A stretch of DNA of 49,175 nucleotides, from contig REEJ01000171.1 of NCBI GenBank assembly GCA_007695125.1, forward strand, positions 1 to 49,175. Direction: 5' to 3'. The stretch comes from Trueperaceae bacterium (GTDB lineage Bacteria > Deinococcota > Deinococci > Deinococcales > Trueperaceae). Made by a program: the position numbers and the translations under genes. The notes beneath the pieces were generated by a model. It ran no database searches. It was not told the origin of the DNA and saw nothing but the letters and a program-made list of their open reading frames with translations. Position 1 is the stretch's first letter; every line of letters begins with the position of its first letter. Positions 15,933-24,852 of the stretch are shown piece by piece.

Positions 15933-17920
15933 GGGTGGTTCCTTCCACTGGCGGTGCGTGAGGGGTGCTCGGCAGCGCAATGGGCAGCGAGCGTGAGCCA
16001 CGGCGACACGTCCGTGGCGTCGCCGTAGCGCAGGCCGTACCCGCGCGGGAACAAGGGCGCGTCGCAACCGTCGGTCGGCAACGCGTCCAGATCGAAGGGC
16101 AGCTGCGCGACGCTGCGCGGCCAGGTGTACGGGAGGGTGCCGACGGCCTCGCGCTCCCCGAACAAGACGTCGGCGACGCCGTCGCCCTCGGAACCAGGCA
16201 GCCAGGCGGCGACGAAGGCGTCGGCCAGGTGCAGCTCATGCTCGATCACCAGCGGGCGGCCGGACACCAGCACCACGACCAGCGCGTCGACCCGAGCGCG
16301 CAACCGCTCGACCGCGATCGCATCGGCGAGGGAGAGTTCCAGCGTGGCGTCGTCTCCGAACCACTCGGCGTAGGGCACCTCGCCGACGACGGCGATGCCG
16401 AGCTCGGCGCGCTCCGGTGCCGCGTCGGCCCTCTCGAAGCGGCCGCGGGCATCGAAGTGCAGCGTGGTAGCGGGGCCGAAGCCGGTCCGGAGACCCTCGA
16501 GGATGGTGGTGCCCGGCGTCAGCGACGCGGTCGAGCCTTGCCACTCGATGGTCCAGCCGCCGGACTGCATGCCGATGCTGTCCGCGGCGGAGCCGACGAC
16601 GAGCACGGTCTGCGCGGCATCGGCGCGCAGCGGCAGCGCAGCGGCGTCGTTCTTGAGGACGACCAGCGTCTTCGCTACGGCCTCGCGCGCCAGCGCGCGG
16701 TGCTCGTCCGACCCGACCGACGCCTGCAGCGCATCGTCACCGAACGGCCGTTCGAACAGGCCGAGCTCGAACTTGACGCGCAGGATGTTGGCCACCGCCT
16801 CGTCGATGCGCTCCAGCGTGACGTCGCCGCGCTCCACGGCACGCAGCGTGGCCGCGATGAAGCGGCGGTGGTCGTACGGGACCATGTTCATGTCGACGCC
16901 GGCGGCGATCGAGAGGGCCACCGCCCGGTCGTAGTCCCGGGCGACGTCGTCGACGCCCGCCCAGTCCGAGACGACGAAGCCGTCGAAGCCGAGCTCGCCG
17001 CGCAACACGTCACGGAGCAAGTAGGAGTGCCCGTGCATCGGCAGCCCCTGCCAGCTGGAGAACGACACCATCACGCTGCGGGCGCCGTTCGCCACGGCGT
17101 CCACGTACGGTGCCAGGTGCACGCGACGCAGCGTGGCCTCGTCGACCAGGGTGTCGCCCCGGTCGAGCAGGCCGCCGGATATGGGCGAGGTGTTGAAGGC
17201 GGTGCCGCCGTCGCCCACGAAGTGCTTGGGCGTGGCGAGCACCGTGTCGGGTGCCGCCAGGTCGTCGCCCTGGAGGCCGCGCTGCGCGGCGAGCGCCAAG
17301 CGCGTGACCAGGTCCGGGTCCTCCCCGTAGCCTTCATAGGTGCGACCCCAGCGGATGTCGCGCGGCACCGCCAGGACCGGCGCGTAGTTCCAATGGATGC
17401 CGGTGGCGAGCATCTCGAGGGCGGTGGCACGCGAGATCGCCTCCACCAGGTCGGGATCGTCCGCCGCGCCGAGGCCGACGTTGTGCGGAAAGACCACCGC
17501 TCCCACCACGTTGGCGTGCCCGTGCACGGCATCGACGCCGTAGAGCAACGGGATGCCCAGGCGTGTGGCGAGCGCGGCCTCCTGGTACCCCCGCACCATC
17601 GCGGTCCACCCGGCGACGGTGTTGTCGCCGGGTGGGTAGCCACCCCCGCCGCTCAACACGGCGCCGATCGCGTAGCGCTCGACGTCGGCGGGGCCGATGC
17701 TGCCGCGCTCGATCAGCGTCATCTGGCCCACCTTCTCCTCGAGTGTCATGCGCTCGAGCAGGTCGGCGACGCGCTCGTCGATGCCCAGGGCCGGGTCGAG
17801 GTAGGCGGGCGGGGTGTCCTGGGCGGCGGCTGGCAGGGGTACGAGCGCGAGGAGCGCGACGAACCCGGCGATCGAAAGGGTCCTGACCGAGCGTGTGGCG
17901 AGCGACGGCCACCGCGTCAC
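15929..17920 (-). CDS. GH3 beta-glucosidase, exported
   Basis: 663 residues with a Sec signal peptide (about 1-34). The family TIM barrel and alpha/beta sandwich are clear: LYGVDAVHGHANVVGAVVFPHN, ATPKHFVGDGGT (232-240) and the nucleophile motif GFVVSDWAGVDD with D319. It lacks the C-terminal fibronectin-like domain of longer BglX proteins. It should release glucose from beta-gluco-oligosaccharides in the periplasm or outside the cell. The start codon overlaps the phosphorylase stop (ATGA) and the gene's stop overlaps the GH16 start, so the three genes are tightly coupled. Confidence 0.93.
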   Translation of the reverse strand: MTRWPSLATRSVRTLSIAGFVALLALVPLPAAAQDTPPAYLDPALGIDERVADLLERMTLEEKVGQMTLIERGSIGPADVERYAIGAVLSGGGGYPPGDNTVAGWTAMVRGYQEAALATRLGIPLLYGVDAVHGHANVVGAVVFPHNVGLGAADDPDLVEAISRATALEMLATGIHWNYAPVLAVPRDIRWGRTYEGYGEDPDLVTRLALAAQRGLQGDDLAAPDTVLATPKHFVGDGGTAFNTSPISGGLLDRGDTLVDEATLRRVHLAPYVDAVANGARSVMVSFSSWQGLPMHGHSYLLRDVLRGELGFDGFVVSDWAGVDDVARDYDRAVALSIAAGVDMNMVPYDHRRFIAATLRAVERGDVTLERIDEAVANILRVKFELGLFERPFGDDALQASVGSDEHRALAREAVAKTLVVLKNDAAALPLRADAAQTVLVVGSAADSIGMQSGGWTIEWQGSTASLTPGTTILEGLRTGFGPATTLHFDARGRFERADAAPERAELGIAVVGEVPYAEWFGDDATLELSLADAIAVERLRARVDALVVVLVSGRPLVIEHELHLADAFVAAWLPGSEGDGVADVLFGEREAVGTLPYTWPRSVAQLPFDLDALPTDGCDAPLFPRGYGLRYGDATDVSPWLTLAAHCAAEHPSRTASGRNHP

Positions 17921-20900
17921 GACGAGCGCCTGGAGTCAGCCGCGGGCACGGCCACCTCGATTCGCGCGACGGTCCCGGTGCGCCCGAACACCTCGCGGCT
18001 GGTGGCGTGGTCGAGGAAGGCCCCTTCGAACGCCTCGACGCTGCCGTCGCGAAGCACCGCCGAGACGCGCGCGTCGCCGGCGTCGAGCCGGTAGACCACC
18101 GGCACGTGGCACATGGTGAACGCCAGCGTGCCGCGCTCGAGCGACAGGTCCTCGTGACCCGCGTGGGTCGTGACGCGGGTCAGGGCGGGCTCGGCCAGGA
18201 ACTCCGTTCGCGGCAACAGCTCTGGGGCGAAGCCCAAGCGCCCCTCGCGCACCTCGACGCCGAGCTCTCCGAGCCGGGCCAGCACGTCCTCCTTGACCTG
18301 ACCCGTCATGCCCGGCTGCTGCGCTCCGGCGTGGGCCGGGGTGTGTGAGTAGGGGTCGAGTGGGACGGCGCCGAAGACCTCGGGCGGCTTGTGGAAGCCG
18401 AGGCCTGCGCGCACGTCGTGATATGCGGCCGCGAGCGCCGCGAGGCGTTCGTGCGGCTCTCCCGCCACCCGGGCACGCTGGTAAGCCTCCTGGACCGCGA
18501 GCAGCAGTTTCGACACCATGTGCCAGTAGATGCTGCCGAGCCCCTCGTACGCGAAGAAGGTGCCGGAGCGGCCCGTGAAGGCGTCATGGTCGAAGACCTC
18601 TTCGAAGGCGCGTGCGACGGCCGAGCCGTGCGCGTCGACGAGGTCGCGCCACGGCTCCTCGCGTGCGAGCTCGGCCAACGCGCGGCGGACGTCCTTGGCG
18701 TTGCGGAACGAGCCGTGGAAGTGCACGTCGCCCTGCTCGTCGCGCACCACGATGCGGCGGTCGCCTCGCTCGAGCAGGGCCGTGAGCAGCGGCGAGGCTG
18801 CCACGCGCTCCGGCGACAGGTGGTTCTTCTGCAAGAAGCCGGGCAGGTCGCGGTCGGGGTACAGCACGTAGCTGTGCTGGTCGGCGCGGTAGAGCGGCCC
18901 GTGCCGCAGGCTGTGCAGCAGCTCCAGGGCCTCCTCGGCCGAGAGCAGGCCGGACGACAGGATCGCGACCTGACCCTCGAGCATCTCGCTCAAGTGCCGC
19001 ACGCCCGCGCGGTCGTCCTCGAGGGCGAGGACGTTGTAGGAGTGGTAGAGCGCGTCGTCGCGGCGATTGGCGCGAAGCGTGTGCTCGAGGTACGCCTGGG
19101 CGAGCTCCAGCAGGCCAGCCACCGTCGCTCCAGGCACCTCGCTCCGCTCGCCCGAGAGGCCGCGCTCGTAGAGGCGCTCGCGGTAGGCGCTGCCGGCGGC
19201 GCCGAGGGCGTCCATGCAGACCCGCCGGCGGCGGTCGTCGAACACCCCTTCGAGCGCGTCCGCGTGCGCGCGCAGGGCGCCGTCGACGGCGCCGAGGAAG
19301 GTCGCGACCTCGCGTGAGACGCTGACGTCGCGGCCAGCCAGCAGGCCCTGCAAGAACACGACGCTGCGGTACAGGTAGGCGGTCGTGACGACCGAGAGTC
19401 CCCGACCCACGAGGGCGTTGTTGGCGTCGTTCCACTCGGGCCGCTGGGTGTTCATCCAGATGCCACCCTCGGGCACGAGGTTCGCGAGCTTGACGAGCAG
19501 CAGGAGCAGCAGCTTCTCGGCCATCGACACGTGGACGACGGCGCCGTCGCGGCCCATGACGAGCCGTGCGTCGGTGCCTCCGCTCGCCACGGCGGCGTCG
19601 ATGCGGCGGTGCCGTTCGTCGTCGAAGTGGATCGTGTCGTAGGGGTCGGCGAGCATGGCCTGGTAGGGGGCGATGCGGTAGGGGACGTCGGCGTGGCTGA
19701 AGACGCGCCGCTCCAGCAACGCCTCGAGCGCGGCCGGGTCGAAGCGCTGCGAGGTCTCGAGCAGCTTCTGGAGGTAGATGACCTGGTGGTCGCTCCAGTA
19801 CCCGATGTTGGCCCACGCATGCCCGGGCTCGGGGACCTCCCACTCGATCCCGTCGCGCGTGACGCGGTACGGGTTGTAGCCGTCGGCGGTGGTGGCGCCG
19901 AGGAACACCGTGACCATGCCGTTCACGAACCCTGGGAACGCGTACGCAAGCGCCTCCCAGTTCTGGAAGATGTCGCGCCAGTTCCCTTGGTAGTCGAGAC
20001 GGAGCCGGCCGGCCTCGTCGCGGACGTTGATGGTGAAGCGGTTCCAGGGGCGGCTGGGATCCCCGTGACGGCGGCTGAACGCGAGCGGCAGGTACGAGCG
20101 GCACAGCCGCTCCAGGTCGGCGGAGCCGCTGCCGGCGGCGTGCTCGACCAGCTCGGGGTACGTCAGCGTCTCGGGCAGGGCCGCCAGGAACGCTGCGTGC
20201 TCGGCGTACGCAGCGCGGTTGCGGGTCCGGATGAACGCCAGCAGGTCGTCGCGCTGCACCCGGTGGTCGTCGACGAACAGGCCGCCGCGCATGACGTTGA
20301 AGAGCACGCTGGCGAGGTGGTGGTCGGCGCTCGCCTGGTCGCCCGTCCACTGCAGGCCGTCTGCGCTCGCGACGAGCGCCTCGAGCGCGTCGGCGCTGCG
20401 CCGCAGGTCGTCCTCGACACGCCCCTCGAGCGCGCCTTCGTCACCTGCGAGCGCGTTCACCAGGGCGACGACGCGGGCGTGGTCCTGGGCGACGTCGGCG
20501 ACGAAGCGCCAGCGCCGCGTGGCGCCGGCCTCCAGCGCCACCTCGGCGTGGACGAGGAAGGCGCCGCGTCGACCACGGACGTCGGTCTCCTCGACCGGCG
20601 TGGCGCCGTGCCTGAACGCGTCGAGCTGGCGCGACGAGAGCAGCCGCCGCCCGCCGCTGAGCCCCAACGCGAAGACGGTGGTCGCCCGCAGCGACTCGCT
20701 CGGCTCGGCCAAGTCGGTGAGGATCGAGCTGAGCGTGAAGAGGCCTAGGCCGCTGCGCGGTTCGAGCTCGTTGCGCTTGTAGGCGTCGACCAGGTTGCTC
20801 ATGCCGGCCTGCATCGCCGCGCTCACGCCGCAGGGCAGCAGGTTCTGGAGGCCATCGACGACGTCGACGACGCAGCGCTCCGAGGCCGTCTCGGTGAGCC

Positions 20901-21390
20901 AGGCGGTGCGCACGAAGCCGAAGGCGTCGCTCCCCCGCCACTCGTACGCGAAGGTGAGCCCCAGATCGAGGTTGACCTCCTCGAACACGACGGCGTGACC
21001 GAGCACGCTCTTGGCGAGCGAACGCTCGACGCGGTAGACGCCGCGGCCCCGCTCTGAGAAGGGCTCCCACAGCGAGGTGTGGCCGCCGCGGCGCACCCGC
21101 AGCACCGTCTTCGGGCCGGTGTGCTCGACGCTCTCGAACAGCCGGTCCTGCGTCACGTAGGGGAACAGCGCCATGTCGGCGTCGACGCGGCCCGCCGTGA
21201 GACCGCCGGTGCTGGCAACGAACATCCACAGGTCCGAGGCGCCGAGGAGGCTCATCAGGAAGGGTGGCATGGCGTCGACGTTGCGGATGCGGTAGAAGCG
21301 CTCGCCACGCAGCGTGGCGTAGCCACCTTCGACCGGTGTGCCGGTCGGATGCTGCGGGCCGTGGCCAAGATGTATGACGGAGTAGGACAT
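17917..21390 (-). CDS. Very large glycoside phosphorylase, probably GH161-like beta-1,3-glucan phosphorylase
   Basis: 1157 residues, no signal peptide, hence cytosolic. Segments such as WNRFTINVRDEAGRLRLDYQ, NWRDIFQNWEALAYAFPGF, IWMNTQRPEWNDANNALVG and PLDPYSHTPAHAGAQQPGMTGQ give the (alpha/alpha)6-barrel pattern of GH94-related phosphorylases. The length is well above GH94 cellobiose or laminaribiose phosphorylases (about 800-900) and matches GH161 beta-1,3-oligoglucan phosphorylases (about 1100-1200). Clustering with GH16 laminarinase and GH3 fits: it would convert beta-1,3-gluco-oligosaccharide and phosphate to glucose-1-phosphate. The GH161 assignment rests on size, motif memory and context. 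An alternative is an undescribed GH94/GH149-like family. Confidence 0.65.
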   Translation of the reverse strand: MSYSVIHLGHGPQHPTGTPVEGGYATLRGERFYRIRNVDAMPPFLMSLLGASDLWMFVASTGGLTAGRVDADMALFPYVTQDRLFESVEHTGPKTVLRVRRGGHTSLWEPFSERGRGVYRVERSLAKSVLGHAVVFEEVNLDLGLTFAYEWRGSDAFGFVRTAWLTETASERCVVDVVDGLQNLLPCGVSAAMQAGMSNLVDAYKRNELEPRSGLGLFTLSSILTDLAEPSESLRATTVFALGLSGGRRLLSSRQLDAFRHGATPVEETDVRGRRGAFLVHAEVALEAGATRRWRFVADVAQDHARVVALVNALAGDEGALEGRVEDDLRRSADALEALVASADGLQWTGDQASADHHLASVLFNVMRGGLFVDDHRVQRDDLLAFIRTRNRAAYAEHAAFLAALPETLTYPELVEHAAGSGSADLERLCRSYLPLAFSRRHGDPSRPWNRFTINVRDEAGRLRLDYQGNWRDIFQNWEALAYAFPGFVNGMVTVFLGATTADGYNPYRVTRDGIEWEVPEPGHAWANIGYWSDHQVIYLQKLLETSQRFDPAALEALLERRVFSHADVPYRIAPYQAMLADPYDTIHFDDERHRRIDAAVASGGTDARLVMGRDGAVVHVSMAEKLLLLLLVKLANLVPEGGIWMNTQRPEWNDANNALVGRGLSVVTTAYLYRSVVFLQGLLAGRDVSVSREVATFLGAVDGALRAHADALEGVFDDRRRRVCMDALGAAGSAYRERLYERGLSGERSEVPGATVAGLLELAQAYLEHTLRANRRDDALYHSYNVLALEDDRAGVRHLSEMLEGQVAILSSGLLSAEEALELLHSLRHGPLYRADQHSYVLYPDRDLPGFLQKNHLSPERVAASPLLTALLERGDRRIVVRDEQGDVHFHGSFRNAKDVRRALAELAREEPWRDLVDAHGSAVARAFEEVFDHDAFTGRSGTFFAYEGLGSIYWHMVSKLLLAVQEAYQRARVAGEPHERLAALAAAYHDVRAGLGFHKPPEVFGAVPLDPYSHTPAHAGAQQPGMTGQVKEDVLARLGELGVEVREGRLGFAPELLPRTEFLAEPALTRVTTHAGHEDLSLERGTLAFTMCHVPVVYRLDAGDARVSAVLRDGSVEAFEGAFLDHATSREVFGRTGTVARIEVAVPAADSRRSS

Positions 21391-21474
21391 GGTCGTGGTG
21401 ATACCTCCGTGGTGGTGCGAGGCGGGAGGAACGCGGCGGCCGAGCCGGGGATCGGGGTGGTCCCGATCGTTCGA

Positions 21475-22479
21475 TCAGCGCACAGCGCTCGCGACCGATT
21501 GCCGCTCGACCAGTTCCGGGTCGAACCGGTGCACGACCTCCCTCCGCTCGCCGTCGAGGCGTTCGAGCAACAGATCGGCGGCGGCTCGTCCCATCTCGAC
21601 CAGCGGCTGCCGGACCGTGGTCAGGGTCGGCGTCAGATAGCGCGCCAGGAAGACGTCGTCGTAGCCGATGATGGAGATGTCGTCGGGGACCGCATGCCCT
21701 GTCTCTCGCAGGGTGCGCATCGCTCCGGCCGCCATCTGATCGTTGGCGACGAAGATGGCGGTCAGGTCGGGGGCGCGCTCGAGCAGATGTGCCGCCGCCT
21801 CGGCTCCCCCCTCTTCGAGGAAGGTGGACTCGACCACGTAGCGGTCATCGAAGGCGATCCCAGCCGCCACCAGGGCGCGGCGGTAGCCCATCAGGCGGTC
21901 ACGGGCGTCGGCGTAGGAGAGCGGTCCGGCGATGTGCCCGATGTGGCGGTGACCGTGGCGCAGCAAGTGCTCCGTCGCCAGCGAGCCACCGAGTTCGTTG
22001 TCCAAGACGACGCATGACGAGCCGATCTCGGCGACGCTTCGACCGAACACGACGACGGGCGTGTCGCCGTCTCGTGCCAACTCGATGAGCGCTTCGTCGT
22101 CGAGGGCGTCGGACTGGACGATCAGGCCATCGCAGCGGCGTTCGAGCAGGAAGTCGACGGAGGCTCGCTCGAGCGCTGCGGTGGCGTAACCGCTCGACAC
22201 CATCATGTGGATGCCCTCGGCCCGCACGACCTGTTCGACGCCACGGATGAAGGCGCCGAAGTAGGGGCTCGAGATCTCGTTGACGGTGACGCCGATGCCA
22301 CCGGAGCGGTTGGTGGCGAGGCCGCGCGCGAAGGCGTTGGGCTTGAAGCCGAGCGTGGCGATGGCTGCGAGGACGCGTTCACGGGTCGGGTGCGCAACCG
22401 TGGAGGCTCCGTTGAGGACGCGCGATACGGTGGCGATCGACACGCCGGCCAGCCGTGAGACTTCGCGGATCGTTGCCAT
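21475..22479 (-). CDS. LacI-family regulator of the beta-glucan operon
   Basis: 334 residues. The helix-turn-helix and hinge (TIREVSRLAGVSIATVSRVLNG... FKPNAFARGLATNRSGGIG) precede a sugar-sensing PBP-like domain that ends TTVRQPLVEMGRAAADLLLERL. It is the first gene of the operon, 84 bp before the phosphorylase gene. A LacI-type palindrome and a consensus-like promoter lie just upstream, giving the same autoregulated arrangement as the fructan operon. The ATG is preceded by GGAGGGGAGGG. The inducer is presumably a beta-gluco-oligosaccharide, inferred from the downstream genes. Confidence 0.93.
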   Translation of the reverse strand: MATIREVSRLAGVSIATVSRVLNGASTVAHPTRERVLAAIATLGFKPNAFARGLATNRSGGIGVTVNEISSPYFGAFIRGVEQVVRAEGIHMMVSSGYATAALERASVDFLLERRCDGLIVQSDALDDEALIELARDGDTPVVVFGRSVAEIGSSCVVLDNELGGSLATEHLLRHGHRHIGHIAGPLSYADARDRLMGYRRALVAAGIAFDDRYVVESTFLEEGGAEAAAHLLERAPDLTAIFVANDQMAAGAMRTLRETGHAVPDDISIIGYDDVFLARYLTPTLTTVRQPLVEMGRAAADLLLERLDGERREVVHRFDPELVERQSVASAVR

Positions 22480-22534
22480 GCCGCCCTCCCCTCCACTGGC
22501 GTCGACGGGCCAGGTGGTCCGTCGTGTAGAACGA

Positions 22535-22548
22535 TGTAACCGGTTTCA
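22535..22548. promoter_or_regulatory. LacI-type operator of the beta-glucan operon
   Basis: TGTAACCGGTTTCA: a 14-bp palindrome with a single mismatched pair around the AACCGGTT core, 4 bp downstream of the -10 box and 55 bp before the lacI start. Confidence 0.8.
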
Positions 22549-22552
22549 GGAA

Positions 22553-22581
22553 AGCGTAGCACCCGCCCGCATCAGCGTCAA
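22553..22581 (-). promoter_or_regulatory. Promoter of the LacI-led beta-glucan operon
   Basis: On the minus strand: TTGACG (22581-22576), a 17-bp spacer and TACGCT (22558-22553). The -10 hexamer is identical to that of the fructan operon. Confidence 0.8.
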
Positions 22582-22614
22582 CCACATCCTCCGGTGACCG
22601 TGCGACATGCCGTT

Positions 22615-22776
22615 TCATACGCCGTTCGTCAACCGACCGGTGACCGTGCCGAGCTGGCGAGACGTGACGATCGTGTAGCCGCGGACGCGGCCAGCATCGA
22701 ACCTGCAGCAGCCCACCCGGTCGTCGTCGAGGCGCCGGCGCAGCGCGGCGCCGGTGAGCGGTGCGACCGTGATCAC
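22615..22776 (-). pseudogene. Remnant of a GNAT-like acetyltransferase
   Basis: A 53-codon frame (GTG 22776 to TGA 22615). Its N-terminus, VITVAPLTGAALRRRLDD, resembles the first strand and helix of a GNAT group that normally continues with DLARLRI...F; here the match ends abruptly and unrelated sequence follows. It is probably a gene reduced to its first 20 codons by deletion. The rest of the 348-bp space between the PhzF and LacI genes holds only the lacI promoter and operator. Confidence 0.4.
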
Positions 22777-22826
22777 CGCGCCGCCACGCGCGCAGGTTGG
22801 TCCGCTTGGTCTGCGCCGCGCGACGC

Positions 22827-23681
22827 CTACGTCAGCGCACCCTCCGCCAGCACCCGCGCGTGGCCGCCGACCCACACGGTGCCGGACCCGTCCACGTCGA
22901 TGCGGACCCGGCCGTCGCGCCCGACCCGACGGCCCTGCGTGGCGGTGAAGGGCGCGCGCACGCGACCCGTCGCGAGCATCCACTGCGCCACGGACGCGTT
23001 GAGGCTGCCGGTGACGGGGTCCTCGATCAGGTTGCCGTGGTGATCGCTGAACAACGCCCGGACCTCGAGGGCGGCGTCGCCCCCGCCGGGGTACGGCCCC
23101 ACCACCCCGACCTCGACGCGGGTCGGGTGGTGCCGTGCCGGCTCGATGTCGAGGACGGCCTGGGCCGTCTCGAGCAGCACCGCGATCCAGCCGGGGCCGT
23201 TGTCGGCCCAGGCCGCGTCGACGATCGCCGACCGGGGGATGCGCAAGACGGCGGCGAGCTCATCAAGCCGAGCCTCCTCGACGGGCCCACCGCGCAGCAG
23301 CGCCGGCGCGGCGAACGCCAGCGTGTCGCCGGCGACCCTCAGCCGCACCAGGCCCGCCCCGCACTCCTGCACCACCACACCGTCGTCGCGCTTCGGCGTG
23401 CCGCCGGCATGCAGCCAGGCACGACAGGTGCCGAGCGTCGGGTGGCCGGCGAAGGGCATCTCGCGCTCCAGCGTGAAGATGCGCACGCGGTAATCGGCCT
23501 CCGGCGCCGTGGGCGGGAGGAGGAACGTCGTCTCGGACAGGTTCAACCAGCGCGTGATGCGCTGCATCACGTGGGTAGCGAGTTCGCCGTCGCCGTCGCC
23601 CTCAGCGGCGATCACCGCGACCGGGTTCCCCATGAAGACCCGCTCGGAGAACACGTCGACCAGCGTGAAGCGTGGTGGCAT
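22827..23681 (-). CDS. PhzF-family isomerase/epimerase-like protein
   Basis: 284 residues with the two-domain PhzF/diaminopimelate-epimerase-like fold. Visible signatures are the catalytic glutamate in NLSETTF (E50), MPFAGHPTLGTCRAW, and EDPVTGSLNASVAQWM in the second half. Homologues isomerise small cyclic or amino-acid-like metabolites; the physiological substrate is unknown for most members. The ATG is 8 nt after GAGAGGAG. It is a single gene facing away from the aldolase gene, with a gene remnant just upstream. Confidence 0.9.
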   Translation of the reverse strand: MPPRFTLVDVFSERVFMGNPVAVIAAEGDGDGELATHVMQRITRWLNLSETTFLLPPTAPEADYRVRIFTLEREMPFAGHPTLGTCRAWLHAGGTPKRDDGVVVQECGAGLVRLRVAGDTLAFAAPALLRGGPVEEARLDELAAVLRIPRSAIVDAAWADNGPGWIAVLLETAQAVLDIEPARHHPTRVEVGVVGPYPGGGDAALEVRALFSDHHGNLIEDPVTGSLNASVAQWMLATGRVRAPFTATQGRRVGRDGRVRIDVDGSGTVWVGGHARVLAEGALT

Positions 23682-23751
23682 GGTTCAGGCTCCTCTCGAC
23701 GCGCGTTCCACGTACCCCTGATCTGCGTACCTCGGGTGGCCGGACTCGACG

Positions 23752-23835
23752 AGCGTCGCGGGTGACGACGAGGCGGTCCGCGTACGGGCGGAGGTTCGAC
23801 ACGAGCTGCTCGAACACGGGCACGAGGTCGGGCAT
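23752..23835 (-). pseudogene. Truncated N-terminus of an unidentified small protein
   Basis: An ATG at 23835 follows a strong AGGAGG and opens with MPDLVPVFEQLVSNLRPYADRLVVTRD, which reads like a genuine protein start. After about 30 codons the frame turns into low-complexity sequence and runs into the PhzF gene (stop at 23602). It is best read as a gene cut short by deletion; the family is not certain. Confidence 0.4.
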
Positions 23836-23860
23836 CGTGGGCCTCCTGATCACGGATGCG

Positions 23861-23866
23861 TACCAT
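23861..23866 (+). promoter_or_regulatory. Possible -10 box upstream of the aldolase leader ORF
   Basis: TACCAT lies 6 nt before the ATG at 23873, the same spacing as the other leaderless starts in the window. No clear -35 was found. Confidence 0.35.
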
Positions 23867-23872
23867 GGTGCC

Positions 23873-23980
23873 ATGGGACACGATCCGACGCCGGCTGCGA
23901 TGCGACTCGAGCGGGGCACCTGCGAGCACGGCACAGGCGGCAAGCGCAGCGCCGTGACCGCCAGCCGGTGGCCGACATGA
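23873..23980 (+). CDS. Possible 35-residue leader ORF of the KDPG aldolase gene
   Basis: ATG 23873 to TGA 23980 encodes MGHDPTPAAMRLERGTC... with no recognisable domain. Its stop overlaps the aldolase ATG (ATGA), so translation could be coupled. It has no ribosome-binding site and would be translated as a leaderless ORF from the TACCAT box. It may equally be chance. Confidence 0.3.
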   Translation: MGHDPTPAAMRLERGTCEHGTGGKRSAVTASRWPT

Positions 23981-24633
23981 CACCCGACGCACTGCTGCGC
24001 ACGGCGGCCGAACTCGGCGTCGTACCCCTCTTCTACGACCCCGACCTCCCACGCGCCCACGCCACCGTCACCGCCCTCGCAGCCGGCGGAGCGACCATCA
24101 TCGAATACACCCTCCGCGGCCCCGGCGCCGAAACGGTGCTCGCGGCCCTGGTCGCAGACGCCCCCGAAGGCGTGACCATCGGCGCCGGCAGCGTCAACGA
24201 CCTCGCCACCGCCAACCGAGCACTCGACGCCGGCGCCGCGTTCATCGTAGGACCCAACGGCAACCGCGACATCGCCGAACGCTGCCACCACGCCAACGTC
24301 GCCTACGTACCCGGCTGCCTCACCCCCAGCGAGGTCGTGACAGCCGGCACATGGGGCTGCCCCCTCGTGAAGGTCTTCCCCGTCTCCGCCCTCGGCGGCC
24401 CCAGCTACGTACGCGCCCTGCGCGGACCGCTCCCCACCGTGCGCCTGATGGCCACGGGCGGCGTCGGACTCGACGACGTCGACGCCTACCTACGCGCAGG
24501 CGCGGCCTGCGTCGGACTCGGCGGCGACCTGGTGAAACGCGAGTGGCTGGAACACGACGACGGCCGCCGCCTCAGCGAGGCCACCGCCGACGTGCTCGAG
24601 CGCGCACGCGCCGCCCGCGAACAGAAGGGCTGA
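23977..24633 (+). CDS. eda: KDPG/KHG aldolase (2-keto-3-deoxy-6-phosphogluconate aldolase)
   Basis: 218 residues from ATG 23977; a GTG at 23968 is possible but has no better ribosome-binding site. The class I aldolase barrel is clear: IIEYTLRGPG carries the catalytic glutamate, GAGSVND the phosphate or substrate loop, and CPLVKVFPVSALGGP the Schiff-base lysine. It splits KDPG to pyruvate and glyceraldehyde-3-phosphate in Entner-Doudoroff or sugar-acid catabolism. No dehydratase or kinase partner lies nearby. Codon choice differs from its neighbours, with GAA outnumbering GAG, unlike the GAG-dominated genes around it, so it may have been acquired from another lineage. Confidence 0.88.
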   Translation: MTPDALLRTAAELGVVPLFYDPDLPRAHATVTALAAGGATIIEYTLRGPGAETVLAALVADAPEGVTIGAGSVNDLATANRALDAGAAFIVGPNGNRDIAERCHHANVAYVPGCLTPSEVVTAGTWGCPLVKVFPVSALGGPSYVRALRGPLPTVRLMATGGVGLDDVDAYLRAGAACVGLGGDLVKREWLEHDDGRRLSEATADVLERARAAREQKG

Positions 24634-24852
24634 CGAGCATGCGCTCGGGATGAACACGTTCGCGTGGCGCTGGCCGTGAGCGTGGCGCTGGCCGCCGCCC
24701 GGTTGGTCCACATCTACGCCTGCGAGAACGACCGCGGCGTGCCTGGCCGCGGCCAGGTCGCCTGGGCGGACGTCGCTCCCAGCTAGGAGAACGCAACTCA
24801 GTTGACCTAAGTGCGCACGTCACGATGGCCCCAGCCCGCAAGGAGGCCCATC

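Noticed and set aside
21391-21474. Possible second LacI operator between the glucan lacI and the phosphorylase gene
   Set aside because: No TGnAA...TTnCA palindrome found; only a ribosome-binding region.
24664-24786. 40-codon plus-strand ORF (MALAVSVALAAARLVHIYACEN...) with an internal repeat GTGGCGCTGGCC
   Set aside because: No ribosome-binding site and no family; it could be a C-terminal remnant but cannot be supported.
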